The notes beneath the pieces are model-generated. The model did no database searches. It was given only the letters and a program-made list of their open reading frames with translations, and had not been told where the DNA came from. Position numbers and translations under genes: made by a program. From positions 1,426,001 through 1,490,000 of the forward strand of contig CAWGOF010000003.1 of assembly GCA_963824225.1 (NCBI GenBank): 64,000 bases of DNA. The letters are read 5' to 3'. This document shows, in pieces, positions 49,552 to 58,409 of the stretch (position 1 is the stretch's first letter; each line of letters begins with the position of its first letter). Origin of the DNA: CAWGOF01 sp963824225 (GTDB lineage Bacteria; Acidobacteriota; Polarisedimenticolia; Polarisedimenticolales; Polarisedimenticolaceae).

Positions 49552-49675
49552 AACGGCCGGCCGAGCGAACTGTCACCCGCCCGTCACACGACCCTTACGG
49601 AGTATTGACACCCCGGACCCACAGTGCCGTTGGGTATCCAGACCCTCGTTTCCGAACCGTGGAAGGGTCCTCCCG

Positions 49676-50458
49676 ATGGTCCGATCTGCAGCAGCCGCGA
49701 TGCTCCTCACTACGGTCGTCGCGCTCGCACCGCCGAGCCGCTCCGAGCCGCAAGCGACCTCCGGGGCGACCGGGATCGACGGGGCCCGCTCGACCGTCGC
49801 CAAATGGCTCGCCACGCAGCAGCTGATCTTCAAGGAGCGCAAGGACTGGCAGGACTCCAAAGAGATCCTCGAGGCGCGGATCGCGGCGGCCGAGCGCGAG
49901 ATCGCCGCGCTCGAGGCCAAGGTCGACGAGTCGGGCGGGAAGCTGTCCGATCTCTCGCACCAGCGCGCCGACGCTGCATCGACCGAATCGCGCCTCGCCG
50001 ACTCCTCGCGACACGCCGCGGCCGCCGTGACCCAGCTCGAGACCGAGGTCGAGCGCCTGTGCCGGATGCTCCCGGCGAGCGTGCTCGAGAAGGTCGCGCC
50101 GCTGCGCCAGCGCATCCCCACTGACCCCTCGACCACGCGGGCTTCGGTGGCCGAGCGGCTCCAGAACGTGCTGGGGATTCTGAACGCGATGAACGAGGCG
50201 AACGGCCAGATCAGCCTGGTCACCGAGATCCGGCCGTTGTCGGACGGCAAGCCGTCCGAGGTCAAGACCGTCTACGTCGGCCTGGGTCAGGCGTACTTCC
50301 TCAGCGCGTCCGGCGAAGCCGGCGTGGGACGTCCGACGCCCGAAGGTTGGACGTGGCAGGCCGCGAACGACCTCGCGCCCCGTGTGGCCCAGGCGATCGA
50401 GATCCTCGAGAACAAGGCCAAGCCGAGCTTCGTTCCGCTACCCGTGACGATCCAGTAA
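49676..50458 (+). CDS. DUF3450-like periplasmic coiled-coil protein of a Ton operon (260 aa)
   Basis: After a leader (SAAAAMLLTTVVALAPPSRS) comes a long coiled coil (KDWQDSKEILEARIAAAEREIAALEAKVDE to about 130) and a small C-terminal domain ending VYVGLGQAYFLSASGEAGVG and LPVTIQ. DUF3450 proteins usually precede ExbB, ExbD and TonB genes, exactly as here, and are part of TonB2-type systems whose role is probably to organise ExbB in the periplasm. The start has AAGGG 9 nt upstream. TTGACA at 49605-49610 may be a -35 element, but a good -10 is missing. Confidence 0.8.
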   Translation: MVRSAAAAMLLTTVVALAPPSRSEPQATSGATGIDGARSTVAKWLATQQLIFKERKDWQDSKEILEARIAAAEREIAALEAKVDESGGKLSDLSHQRADAASTESRLADSSRHAAAAVTQLETEVERLCRMLPASVLEKVAPLRQRIPTDPSTTRASVAERLQNVLGILNAMNEANGQISLVTEIRPLSDGKPSEVKTVYVGLGQAYFLSASGEAGVGRPTPEGWTWQAANDLAPRVAQAIEILENKAKPSFVPLPVTIQ

Positions 50459-50481
50459 GGAATAGAGAAGGAGTCGAGACC

Positions 50482-51960
50482 ATGCGCTCCATCTGGATCT
50501 TGCCCCTCCTGCTGCTCGCCGCCGGCCCGCCGGCGCTGGCCGACGATCCGGTCGCCGCGGCCGACGCCCGAGCCCAAGAGCAGCTCGATGCGGCGCTGAC
50601 CGAGCTGAACGAGCTGCGCGCGGGGATCGAGGCCGAGAAGCTGCCGCTGGCCCGCCGGCTGAGCGAGCTCGACGACAAGCTGATCGAGCTGCGTCGGCGT
50701 CAGGACTCGACGTTGCGGCAGATCGATCAGGGATCGTTCGACGGATCGAAGCTCGAGGCGGCGGTCAAGCTGCGGCAGGACGAGGTGGGCTACGTCGCGA
50801 GCCTGCTCGACGAGTACGCGCGGAGCTTCGAAACGCGGCTCGCGGTCGGTGAAGCCGAGCGCTATGCGAGCGTCGTCTCCGCGGCCAAGGACGGCGCGGC
50901 CGATCCGTCGCTCACCGCCGAGGCACGGTTCGATCGGCAGCTCGCGCTCGTCACCCAGTCGATCGCCCGGCTCGACGACGTCATCGGGGGCACGCGATTC
51001 GACGGCTCGGCGGTCGACCCACGGGGCGTGCTGGCCGCGGGCCAGTTCGCGCTCGTCGGTCCCGTGGCCCTGTTCGCCGCACAGGACGGCAGCTCGGCCG
51101 GCGTCGCGGTCGGACAGTCGGGCTCGAACCGACCCACCGTACGGCCGGTCGACGAGGCCACGACGGCCGCCGTCTCGACGATCGTCGCCTCGGGCACCGG
51201 TCTCCTGCCCCTCGATCCGTCCCGCGGCGGCGCGCTCGAGGCGCTGGTCAAGCGCACGAACATCATCCACATCTTCAAGAAGGGTGGCCCGATCATGTGG
51301 CCGCTCCTCGTCGTGTCGATCCTCGCCACGGCGACCGTGCTCGAGCGGCTCGTGTTCCTGGCCCGCGTTCGCGGACGCAGCGACCGCAAGGCGCTGTCCG
51401 ACTTCTTCGCCGCGGTCGACCATGGCCGGTTCGACGAGGCGGTCACGATCAGCCAGAGCTCGCGGTATTTCGTCGTCACGTCCTTGGGCTACGCGCTGGC
51501 CCATCGCGACCGATCGCTCCCTGGCGCACTGCTCTACGCCAACGCGCAGGAGCTGAAACGCTTCTCACGCGGGGTCCCGATCCTCGACACCGCGATCACG
51601 ATCGCCCCGCTGCTCGGCCTGCTCGGCACGGTGACGGGAATGATGGGCTCGTTCTCGCTGATCGGCGGCGATCTCGGCGCACCGGGTGCGATCACCGGCG
51701 GCATCGCCGAAGCGCTGATCGCGACCGCGTTCGGGCTGGGGATCGCGATCGTGGCGCTCGTGCCGTACAACTACCTGAACAACCAGACCGAGGAGGCCCG
51801 GCACGACCTCGAGGCCGCCTCGGCGCAGCTCGAGCTCCTGGCCAAGCCGTGGCTCGACGCTGCGGAAGCCGTCGCCGGCGTTCCGGCGCAGCGTAACGAG
51901 GCCGCGCGAGCCTCGACCCAGCCGTTGGCCGCCCCGTCGCGGGCCGAGTCCGCGGCGTAG
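50482..51960 (+). CDS. ExbB/TolQ-type proton channel with large periplasmic N-terminal coiled coil (492 aa)
   Basis: A signal peptide, a coiled coil at about 30-130 (LDAALTELNELRAGIEAEKLPLA) and a periplasmic domain to about 255 precede TM1 (GPIMWPLLVVSILATATVL), then the MotA/TolQ/ExbB region with TM2 (DTAITIAPLLGLLGTVTGMM) and TM3 (ALIATAFGLGIAIVALVPYNYL). This is the TtpC-like organisation of TonB2 systems, where the extra N-terminal domain contacts the periplasm. It uses proton motive force to power TonB-dependent outer-membrane receptors. ATG 50482 has AGAAGGAG 8 nt upstream. Confidence 0.9.
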   Translation: MRSIWILPLLLLAAGPPALADDPVAAADARAQEQLDAALTELNELRAGIEAEKLPLARRLSELDDKLIELRRRQDSTLRQIDQGSFDGSKLEAAVKLRQDEVGYVASLLDEYARSFETRLAVGEAERYASVVSAAKDGAADPSLTAEARFDRQLALVTQSIARLDDVIGGTRFDGSAVDPRGVLAAGQFALVGPVALFAAQDGSSAGVAVGQSGSNRPTVRPVDEATTAAVSTIVASGTGLLPLDPSRGGALEALVKRTNIIHIFKKGGPIMWPLLVVSILATATVLERLVFLARVRGRSDRKALSDFFAAVDHGRFDEAVTISQSSRYFVVTSLGYALAHRDRSLPGALLYANAQELKRFSRGVPILDTAITIAPLLGLLGTVTGMMGSFSLIGGDLGAPGAITGGIAEALIATAFGLGIAIVALVPYNYLNNQTEEARHDLEAASAQLELLAKPWLDAAEAVAGVPAQRNEAARASTQPLAAPSRAESAA

Positions 51961-51970
51961 GAGCGGAACG

Positions 51971-52393
51971 ATGCACGGCGCAGCGGCGGGCGGACGGGTC
52001 AAGCGGGCGCGGATCGAGATCATCCCGCTGATCGACATCATCTTCTTCCTGCTGGCGACCTTCGTCATGGTCTCGCTGTCGATGACGAAGAACCAGGGCG
52101 TGCACGTCGCGCTTCCCAGCGCCGCGACCGCGCAAGCGCTGGGCGATGCGAGCGAGCAGGACAGCACGGTCACGTTGACCGTCACCGAAAAGGGCGAGGT
52201 GTTCTACAACAAGGAGAAGATCTCGCTGGCCCAGCTCCCGTTCCGCCTGCAAGGGCTCAAGTCGTCGACCAAGGACCCGCGCGTGATCGTCAGCGGCGAT
52301 TCGAGCGCGTCGTTCACGACCGTCGTCGCCGTGCTCGACGAGGCGCGCAAAATCGGGATCGCGAAGGTCGGGATCGCGACCGACAAGCGCTGA
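51971..52393 (+). CDS. ExbD/TolR-type energizer (140 aa)
   Basis: One transmembrane helix (IEIIPLIDIIFFLLATFVMVSLS) with the conserved Asp (PLIDIIFF) required for proton conduction, then a periplasmic domain ending FTTVVAVLDEARKIGIAKVGIAT. It follows the ExbB gene and works with it in the ExbBD motor. GGAG precedes the ATG. Confidence 0.93.
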   Translation: MHGAAAGGRVKRARIEIIPLIDIIFFLLATFVMVSLSMTKNQGVHVALPSAATAQALGDASEQDSTVTLTVTEKGEVFYNKEKISLAQLPFRLQGLKSSTKDPRVIVSGDSSASFTTVVAVLDEARKIGIAKVGIATDKR

Positions 52394-52395
52394 CC

Positions 52396-53118
52396 ATGCG
52401 CGCGTGGGTTCCGGCCATTCTCGCCGCGGTGGTGCTGCACCTCGCGATCCTGCTCTTCGGCGGGGTGTTCTTCCTCGGCCGCACGGATCGAGCGGCGAAG
52501 ACCCAGGTCGAGGACGTCGACCTACTGACCGTCGAGAGTGAAGAGACGGAGGACGAGCCCGAAGCCGTCGAGACCGACGCCGCCGCAGCGCCTGTGGCCC
52601 AGGAAGCTCCGCCGCAGATGGTCGAGCCCGAGTCGGCACCGACCCTCGAGCCCGGAACGCCGCGGCTCGACGCGCTGAGCCTCGGCGAGCTCGCCGCGGC
52701 GCTCGACGCTGCCGCCGGTGGAGCGAGCGGCGCCGACGGGTTCGGCGGCTCGGCGAGCCTGGCCTCGGGCGGCGCGATCGGCGGGACGGGCGAGCCGGGG
52801 AGCGGCCTCGCGGAGTCGACGGCCGATGCGATCTTCGACATCGGGCAGCTCGACCAGCGCCCACGGGCGTTGCATCAGGTCGCTCCCACGTACCCGCGCG
52901 AGCTGCGCCAGCGCAAGGTCGAGGGCACGGTGTACGTCGTGTTCGTCGTCGATACCGATGGCCACGTCCTCGACCCCAAGGTCGAGGAAGCGACGGACGA
53001 GGCGTTCCGCGGGCCGGCGATCGACGCGGTGCGCCGCTGGCGGTTCGAGCCGGCGGTCCTGCGCGGCGAAAAGGTGCGCAGCAAGGTTCGGGTTCCGATC
53101 CGGTTCTCGCTGAGCTGA
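52396..53118 (+). CDS. TonB-family protein (240 aa)
   Basis: An N-terminal anchor (ILAAVVLHLAILLFGGVFFL), an acidic, Ala/Glu-rich linker and a C-terminal TonB domain from about residue 155: VAPTYPRELRQRKVEGTVYV, VVDTDGHVLDPKVEEAT and AIDAVRRWRFEPAVLRGE. The linker is acidic rather than Pro-Lys-rich, in contrast to the poly-Pro TonB at 58410. It links the inner-membrane ExbBD motor with outer-membrane receptors. Confidence 0.92.
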   Translation: MRAWVPAILAAVVLHLAILLFGGVFFLGRTDRAAKTQVEDVDLLTVESEETEDEPEAVETDAAAAPVAQEAPPQMVEPESAPTLEPGTPRLDALSLGELAAALDAAAGGASGADGFGGSASLASGGAIGGTGEPGSGLAESTADAIFDIGQLDQRPRALHQVAPTYPRELRQRKVEGTVYVVFVVDTDGHVLDPKVEEATDEAFRGPAIDAVRRWRFEPAVLRGEKVRSKVRVPIRFSLS

Positions 53119-53127
53119 GGGACGGCG

Positions 53128-54450
53128 ATGCGCGCTCTGTGGATGATCCTCGTGCTCCTGGTCGCCCCCGGCGTGATGGCGCAGGACGTCGACTTCGAGA
53201 AGGCGTTCCTCGGGAGCTACGGCATCCATCCCGACGTCGAGCCGCCGATCGGCCCGACCGACCGGGCGGTGCTCGAGAAGGCGTATCCGCTCCTGGCCAC
53301 AGACCCGAGCGGCGCCGCGCGGATGATCGGCGCGGCCCGCAAGCCCGAGTCGAGCGCGATCTTCGACCTCGTGCTGGGGAACCTCGCGTTCCAGGCCGAT
53401 CAAGCGGCCGAGGCCGAGCGTCACTTCCGCGATGCCGTGACCAAGTTCCCGAGCTTTCGCCGGGCATGGCGCAACCTCGGTTTGATCCAGGCCAAGGATC
53501 AGCGCCACGAGGAGGCGATCCACTCGTTCACCCGGATGATCGAGCTCGGTGGCAACGACGCGATCAGCCTGGGCCTTCTGGGGGGCGCGTACTTCGCCAC
53601 GCACGACTACCTGGCGGCCGAGGGCGCGTATCGCCAGGCGCTGCTGCTCGAGCCGTCGAACGCGCAGTGGCGGATCGGTCTCGCGCGGGCCGTCCTACAG
53701 CAGGAGAAGTACGAGGAGGCCGCGGCGCTCCTGGCCGTGCTCCTCGAGCGCGAGCCCGAGCGCACCGAGTTCTGGATCCTCCAAGCCAACGCGTACGTCG
53801 GCATGAAGCAGCCTCTGCGCGCGGCGGAGAACCTCGAGCTCCTGTCGCTCCTCGGCCGTGCGACGGTCGACACGCTGAACCTGCTCGGCAACATCTACCT
53901 GAGCGAAGGCCAGGTCGACCTGGCCGCCGGGGCTTACGTGCGGGCGATCGACCTCGACACGACGCAGTCGCCGGCCAAGGCCCTGCGCGCGGCCGAGATG
54001 CTCGGCGCGCGCGGCGCCGCCGTGCAGGCCGGGCTGCTCGCGGCGCGCATCCACGCCACGCTGCAGTCGAGCTTGACGCCCGAACAGACGCATCAGCTGA
54101 CCAAGCTCGAAGCACGCGTCACCATGGCCTCGGGCGACGAGCAAGCGGCGCTGCCGCTCCTCGAGGAGATCATCGCCCGCGATCCGCTCGACGGCGAGGC
54201 GCTGTTGCTGATCGGTCAGCACCACGCCCGCGGCGGAGACCCCGAGCGTGCGGTCGTGTACTTCGAGCGCGCGGCGAACGTTCCGGAGTACGAGGCCCAG
54301 GCGCGCCTGCGGCAGGCCCAGGTGCTCGTGGGCCAGACGAAGTACCAGGACGCGCTGCCGCTCCTGCGCCGCGTGCAGGAGCTCAAGCCGCAAGAGCAGG
54401 TCGCCCGCTACCTGGCGCAAGTGGAACGGCTCGCCCGCGCCGCGAACTGA
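53128..54450 (+). CDS. TPR-repeat secreted protein of the Ton operon (440 aa)
   Basis: A signal peptide (MILVLLVAPGVMAQ) and then about seven tetratricopeptide repeats (for example LVLGNLAFQADQAAEAERHF, AWRNLGLIQAKDQRHEEAIHSF, LLGNIYLSEGQVDLAAGAY, ALLLIGQHHARGGDPERAVVYF). TPR proteins end many TonB2 operons and probably hold the system together in the periplasm. It ends with a clear terminator hairpin at 54478. Confidence 0.88.
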   Translation: MRALWMILVLLVAPGVMAQDVDFEKAFLGSYGIHPDVEPPIGPTDRAVLEKAYPLLATDPSGAARMIGAARKPESSAIFDLVLGNLAFQADQAAEAERHFRDAVTKFPSFRRAWRNLGLIQAKDQRHEEAIHSFTRMIELGGNDAISLGLLGGAYFATHDYLAAEGAYRQALLLEPSNAQWRIGLARAVLQQEKYEEAAALLAVLLEREPERTEFWILQANAYVGMKQPLRAAENLELLSLLGRATVDTLNLLGNIYLSEGQVDLAAGAYVRAIDLDTTQSPAKALRAAEMLGARGAAVQAGLLAARIHATLQSSLTPEQTHQLTKLEARVTMASGDEQAALPLLEEIIARDPLDGEALLLIGQHHARGGDPERAVVYFERAANVPEYEAQARLRQAQVLVGQTKYQDALPLLRRVQELKPQEQVARYLAQVERLARAAN

Positions 54451-54477
54451 AATCTCGTGCGTCCCCGTCCGGGGAAG

Positions 54478-54494
54478 CGTCCCGCAGCGGGACG
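54478..54494 (+). terminator. Rho-independent terminator after the first Ton operon
   Basis: CGTCCCG-CAG-CGGGACG is a perfect 7-bp stem with a 3-nt loop, followed by GTTGCCTTTCT, 28 bp after the TPR stop. Around it longer arms GCGTCCCC (54469 region) and GGGGACGC (54533 region) could also pair, making a more complex structure. Confidence 0.65.
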
Positions 54495-54637
54495 GTTGCC
54501 TTTCTACATTCCGGCACGAATTACCTCGGAAATGGGGACGCCGGCCGTGCTTCCCCCTGAAAACGCGTGGCACGTCGATTGCTGTTCAGGAGCGATGGGC
54601 TGACACACTCGGCCCGGACGAACGAAGGAGGTAACTC

Positions 54638-55363
54638 ATGCGAAACACAGCTCTGTTGTTCCTCGTCGTCGCGTCCCTGCTTGCCGTTCCGGCCTTCGCC
54701 GATCACGACGACAAGGCGGCAGGCCCCACGAGCAAGGACGTGAAGCTGCTGGACGACGCATCCGAGGTACTCGAATCCTTGACCTCGGCACCGGACAACG
54801 GAATCCCGCTCGATCTCCTGAACAAGGCCGAGTGCGTGATGGTGTTCCCCCACGTGACGAAGGCCGCGTTCATCGTGGGCGGCAAGTTCGGCCGTGGTGT
54901 CGTGGTTTGCCGCAACGGAAGCGACCAGTTCGGCGCGCCCGCGTTCATGTCGGTCGGCGGGCCGAGCATCGGCTGGCAGTGGGGCGGTTCTCGAACCGCG
55001 TTCGTGCTGCTGGTCATGAACAAGGACGGCATGGAGCACCTGCTCGAGGACAAGTTCTCGATCGGTGGCGAAGTGTCCGCGGCGATCGGTCCCGTCGGCC
55101 GGACCGGCACCGCAGCGACCGATGCCCAGCTGAACGCACAGATCCTCTCGTGGTCGCGCTCGAAGGGCCTGTTCGCCGGAGCCTCGCTCGAAGGCGCCGT
55201 GATCCAGGCCAGCGAGGACGCCAACGAGCGGATGTACGGACGGCCGGTGCGCGTTCGCGAGATCGTGACCGGCAACCTCGCCGTGCCCGAGGAAGGTCGC
55301 TCGTTCGTGAGCCTGGTCGACCAGGTCGCGAACCGACCGTTCGAGCAGGCGGAACAGCGCTAA
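54638..55363 (+). CDS. SYLF/Ysc84-domain lipid-binding protein (241 aa)
   Basis: A signal peptide (TALLFLVVASLLAVPAFAD) and then the SYLF domain: LLNKAECVMVFPHVTKAAFIVGG, GRGVVVCRNG, AFMSVGGPSIGWQWGG, TAFVLLVMNKDGMEHLL. SYLF proteins bind phosphoinositides or other lipids in eukaryotes and are common secreted proteins in bacteria. A strong ribosome binding site AAGGAGG is 7 nt before the ATG. The DUF6600 gene follows after 28 bp on the same strand. Confidence 0.93.
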   Translation: MRNTALLFLVVASLLAVPAFADHDDKAAGPTSKDVKLLDDASEVLESLTSAPDNGIPLDLLNKAECVMVFPHVTKAAFIVGGKFGRGVVVCRNGSDQFGAPAFMSVGGPSIGWQWGGSRTAFVLLVMNKDGMEHLLEDKFSIGGEVSAAIGPVGRTGTAATDAQLNAQILSWSRSKGLFAGASLEGAVIQASEDANERMYGRPVRVREIVTGNLAVPEEGRSFVSLVDQVANRPFEQAEQR

Positions 55364-55391
55364 CAGCGCTCGTTACGTTGGAGGCTAACCC

Positions 55392-56738
55392 ATGAAACGA
55401 CTGCTTTGCTGGATCGTGGCACTGGCTCTCGTCGCCGGATCCTACGTACCGCCCGCGGCGGCGGAGATCGATGTCAACATCGGTTTCAGTTTCTTCCATT
55501 CCAACCTGAGCCCTCACGGCAGCTGGTTCGTATCGGCGAACTACGGTCGCGTGTGGCAACCGCACATCTACACGGCGGACTGGAACCCGTACTACGACGG
55601 TCGGTGGGTCTACACCGATGTCGGCTGGACGTGGGTCTCGGCCTACCGCTGGGGTGCCGTCCCGTACCACTACGGCACGTGGGTCATGGACGCATCGTAC
55701 GGCTGGGTCTGGGTTCCCGGTAACGTGTGGGCCCCGTCGTGGGTCGTGTTCCGCACAGGCCCGGGCTACGTCGGCTGGGCCCCCGTCCCCGTCGGCTACT
55801 CGATCGGTGCTTCGTTCACGTTCGGGGACGACGACTACTACGACAACTACTACGGCCGGGGCTACGACAGCTCGAGCATGTTCGTGTTCGTCAACGAGCG
55901 CGACTTCCTCGCGCCGCGAATCCGCGAGCGCGCGGTCCCGGTGTATCGGACCCGCACGATCATCGAGCGTACGACGGTGCTGAACACGGTGCGCGTCGAG
56001 AACAACATCGTGGTCAACACCGGTCCGGACGTGCGCACGATCGAACGCTCGACGGGCGTACGGGTTCAGCCCCAACCGGTCGAGCGCGTGCAGCGCGTCG
56101 CGCCGACGTCCCGTGTGCGTCGCGAGCAGCTGCGCGTGGACGCGACGCCGGACGCGACGCGGGACCGTGGACCGATCCGGGCGACGGCGCCCGTCGACCA
56201 GCCGCAAGCGCAGCGACTGCCCCCGCCCGAGCGTGGGCGCCCCGATCAACGCTCCGAGCCGGCCGATCCGCGCTCGAAGGGCCCACGGCGAGCCGAGCCC
56301 CAGACGGCTCCGGACCGGACGGAGCAGCAGCGGCTCGAGCAGCGCTCGCAGCAGGACCAGGAACGGTCTCCTGCTCCGCAGCGTGCTGAGCCGCAGTCGC
56401 GAACGACACCGCCCGAGCGGCAAGTTGAGCCTCAGCCCGAGCCCTCACCGAGGCCTCGGGCCAAGGCGAAGCAGCCGCCGGCCGAGACGCAACGCGTCGA
56501 TCCGAACCGGCGCGTTCCGCCCGAGCCGCCGACCAAGCAGCAGGCGACGCCCCCGCAGCGTCAGCCCGAGCCGACCAAGCAGCAGGCGGCGCCCCCGACG
56601 CGTCAGCCCGAGCCCGACTCGCAGGCCGCGGCAAAGGAGCGCGAGCAGAAGGCCAAGGCCAAGGCCAAGGCCAAGGCCAAGAAGAAGACGCCGCCTAAGA
56701 AGAAGGACGAGGAAGACAAGGACAGTCCGACCAGCTAG
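55392..56738 (+). CDS. DUF6600/YXWGXW-type protein with low-complexity charged tail (448 aa)
   Basis: The signal peptide (LLCWIVALALVAGSYVPPAAA) precedes LSPHGSWFVSANYGRVWQPH, GWTWVSAYRWGAVPYHYGTWV and GWVWVPGNVWAPSWVVF, the aromatic DUF6600 motif (YXWGXW type). Residues 200-448 are Arg/Gln/Pro/Glu-rich, with two imperfect copies of TKQQA-PP-RQPEP and a final KAKAKAKAKAKK run encoded by a hexanucleotide repeat. The tail is probably disordered. Abundant in Acidobacteriota-like genomes, with unproven function. Its stop is followed by a bidirectional hairpin. Confidence 0.82.
   Translation: MKRLLCWIVALALVAGSYVPPAAAEIDVNIGFSFFHSNLSPHGSWFVSANYGRVWQPHIYTADWNPYYDGRWVYTDVGWTWVSAYRWGAVPYHYGTWVMDASYGWVWVPGNVWAPSWVVFRTGPGYVGWAPVPVGYSIGASFTFGDDDYYDNYYGRGYDSSSMFVFVNERDFLAPRIRERAVPVYRTRTIIERTTVLNTVRVENNIVVNTGPDVRTIERSTGVRVQPQPVERVQRVAPTSRVRREQLRVDATPDATRDRGPIRATAPVDQPQAQRLPPPERGRPDQRSEPADPRSKGPRRAEPQTAPDRTEQQRLEQRSQQDQERSPAPQRAEPQSRTTPPERQVEPQPEPSPRPRAKAKQPPAETQRVDPNRRVPPEPPTKQQATPPQRQPEPTKQQAAPPTRQPEPDSQAAAKEREQKAKAKAKAKAKKKTPPKKKDEEDKDSPTS
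56649..56681 (+). repeat. Hexanucleotide AAGGCC repeat in the DUF6600 gene
   Basis: About 5.5 perfect units of AAGGCC code the Lys-Ala run near the C-terminus. In-frame multiples would change the length of the basic tail without breaking the frame. Confidence 0.75.
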
Positions 56739-56756
56739 TGAGTGCAAACCGGAGGG

Positions 56757-56792
56757 CCGGCGCGCTCGAGCCCCTCGGGGGCGGCGCGCCGG
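56757..56792. terminator. Bidirectional terminator between the converging DUF6600 and ExbD genes
   Basis: Nine-base arms CCGGCGCGC (56757-56765) and GCGCGCCGG (56784-56792) pair perfectly around an 18-nt loop that can fold further (CCCCTCGGGG core). TTCTT follows on the plus strand. It separates genes that converge 57 bp apart. Confidence 0.7.
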
Positions 56793-56795
56793 TTC

Positions 56796-57278
56796 TTACT
56801 GCAGGGCCAAACGCTCGTCGGTGACGATGCCGACCTTGAGATCCTCTCCCGCGCCGGTCTTGGCCAGATCGAGCAGCCGGATCACACCCTCGTAGTTGAG
56901 CTTCTCTTCGGCCGCGAGGAACAGGATCTTGTCGGCTTTACTGCGACCGCTGAAGATCTCGCCCATCCGCCTCGTCAGGTCGGTGGCCAGGCACTCCTCC
57001 TTGTTGATCCGCACGCGGCAGCCGGCGGGCAGGCCGCCGGTGATCGGGGCGGCGATCGCACAATCGGCCTCCGACACGGCCATGATCACCTGCTTCTCCA
57101 TCTGGTCGGGCAAGGGCTGCGCTTCCGACTCGCGGGGGATCTCGATGTCGTACCCCATCTGCGACAGCGGGACGATCACCATGAAGATGATCAGCAGCAC
57201 GAGCACGACGTCGACCAGCGGGGTGACGTTGATCTCCGAGTTGAGGCCTCCCGTACCGTCGCCGACCGCCATGCCCAT
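56796..57278 (-). CDS. ExbD/TolR-type protein (160 aa)
   Basis: SEINVTPLVDVVLVLLIIFMVIVPLSQ holds the transmembrane helix with the conserved Asp (PLVDVVLVL). The periplasmic part has an insertion with three Cys (SEADCAIAAPITGGLPAGC, KEECLATD) and a C-terminal domain KLNYEGVIRLLDLAKTGAGE. It lies 14 bp after a second ExbD gene and shares its operon with ExbB and TonB. Two ExbD types suggest a heteromeric stalk. Confidence 0.92.
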   Translation of the reverse strand: MGMAVGDGTGGLNSEINVTPLVDVVLVLLIIFMVIVPLSQMGYDIEIPRESEAQPLPDQMEKQVIMAVSEADCAIAAPITGGLPAGCRVRINKEECLATDLTRRMGEIFSGRSKADKILFLAAEEKLNYEGVIRLLDLAKTGAGEDLKVGIVTDERLALQ

Positions 57279-57292
57279 CTTCGGTTCCTCCG

Positions 57293-57703
57293 CTACTCGG
57301 TCTGACGCTTCTCGACGATCAGGCCGACCGAGCTGAACCCGGCCTCCTTGACCGCGAGCATCGCCTTCTTGACGTCGCCGTAGTTCAGCCGCCCGTCGCC
57401 CTTGATCACGACGGTGCTTTTCGAGCTGCGTTGGTAAGCTTCACGGATCCGCGGCGCGAACTGGGGCTCGAGCACCTTCTCCTTGTCGATCCACATCTCC
57501 CGGTCGTCCTCGATCGCCACGAGGATCTGGTCCTTGTCGTCCGGCTTCTTCTGCGGGTTCTGCGTCACAGGCAGGCGCACCGCCGGCCCCTTCTGCAGCA
57601 TCGGCGTCACGACCATGAAGATGATCAAGAGCACGAGCACCACATCGACGAGCGGCGTGACGTTGATGTCCGACCGGACCGCCGCGGCCTTAGGCACGTG
57701 CAT
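57293..57703 (-). CDS. ExbD/TolR-type protein, second paralogue (136 aa)
   Basis: The N-terminal motif SDINVTPLVDVVLVLLIIFM is nearly identical to that of its neighbour, and the periplasmic domain carries RLNYGDVKKAMLAVKEAGFSSVGLIV, the standard ExbD fold. The start overlaps the 3' end of the ExbB gene by 14 nt. The conserved N-terminus against divergent periplasmic parts points to old duplication inside the operon. Confidence 0.92.
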   Translation of the reverse strand: MHVPKAAAVRSDINVTPLVDVVLVLLIIFMVVTPMLQKGPAVRLPVTQNPQKKPDDKDQILVAIEDDREMWIDKEKVLEPQFAPRIREAYQRSSKSTVVIKGDGRLNYGDVKKAMLAVKEAGFSSVGLIVEKRQTE

Positions 57704-58376
57704 GGTGCGCAGCCTCGTGCTTCTTGAGCAGGAAGTCCATCAGCTCGGCCGACGAGTTGGACATCTCGATCTGGAACCGCTCGAGTCGGCCGGTGAATTG
57801 GTTGAATGCCATCACCGCCGGGATCGCCACGAGAAGTCCGAGCGCGGTCGTGATCAACGCCTCGGCGATACCGGCCGAGATCGCGGCCAAGCCGCCCGAG
57901 CCCGTGATCGCCATGCCGGTGAACGCGTTGATGATCCCGACGACGGTGCCGAACAGGCCGATGAACGGCGCGGTCGAGCCGATCGTGGCCAGGCCGCCCA
58001 GCCCCCTCTTCATCTCGGCGTTGGTCAGCGCGATCGCGCGCTCGAGCGCCCGGCCGCACGCGCCGACGAGGTCGTGGGACGACGTGATCTCCGCCTCGTC
58101 GTTCACGTACTCCATCAGGCCGGCCGATACGACCTTCGCCAGGTGCGACTTGTTGTGCTTGCGGCAGACGTCGATGGCGTTGCTCAGGTCGCTGGCCTTG
58201 AGCGACTTGACGAACGCCGGCACGAACGCCAGCGACTCGCTCTTGGCGGACTTGAAGGTTCGGTACTTGTCGATCATCACCGCGATCGAGTAGATCGACA
58301 TGATCAGCAGCATGACGATCACGCCTTTGGCCACGAGGCCGGCCTGGGCGAACATCTCGGTCAGGGACATTTCCAT
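57690..58376 (-). CDS. ExbB/TolQ-type proton channel, compact form (228 aa)
   Basis: Three transmembrane segments: LVAKGVIVMLLIMSIYSIAVM, then STAPFIGLFGTVVGIINAFTGM and ALITTALGLLVAIPAVMAFNQF, the MotA/TolQ/ExbB core, without the large N-terminal domain of the first Ton cluster. It shows the shorter classical ExbB plan. Starts 33 bp after the TonB gene. Confidence 0.94.
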   Translation of the reverse strand: MEMSLTEMFAQAGLVAKGVIVMLLIMSIYSIAVMIDKYRTFKSAKSESLAFVPAFVKSLKASDLSNAIDVCRKHNKSHLAKVVSAGLMEYVNDEAEITSSHDLVGACGRALERAIALTNAEMKRGLGGLATIGSTAPFIGLFGTVVGIINAFTGMAITGSGGLAAISAGIAEALITTALGLLVAIPAVMAFNQFTGRLERFQIEMSNSSAELMDFLLKKHEAAHHARA

Positions 58377-58409
58377 GCAACGACTCCTACGAGCGTTCGC
58401 TCGTCGCGG

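Noticed and set aside
49605..49610. TTGACA as the -35 of the first Ton operon
   Set aside because: No acceptable -10 lies 16-18 bp downstream, so I did not list it as a promoter.
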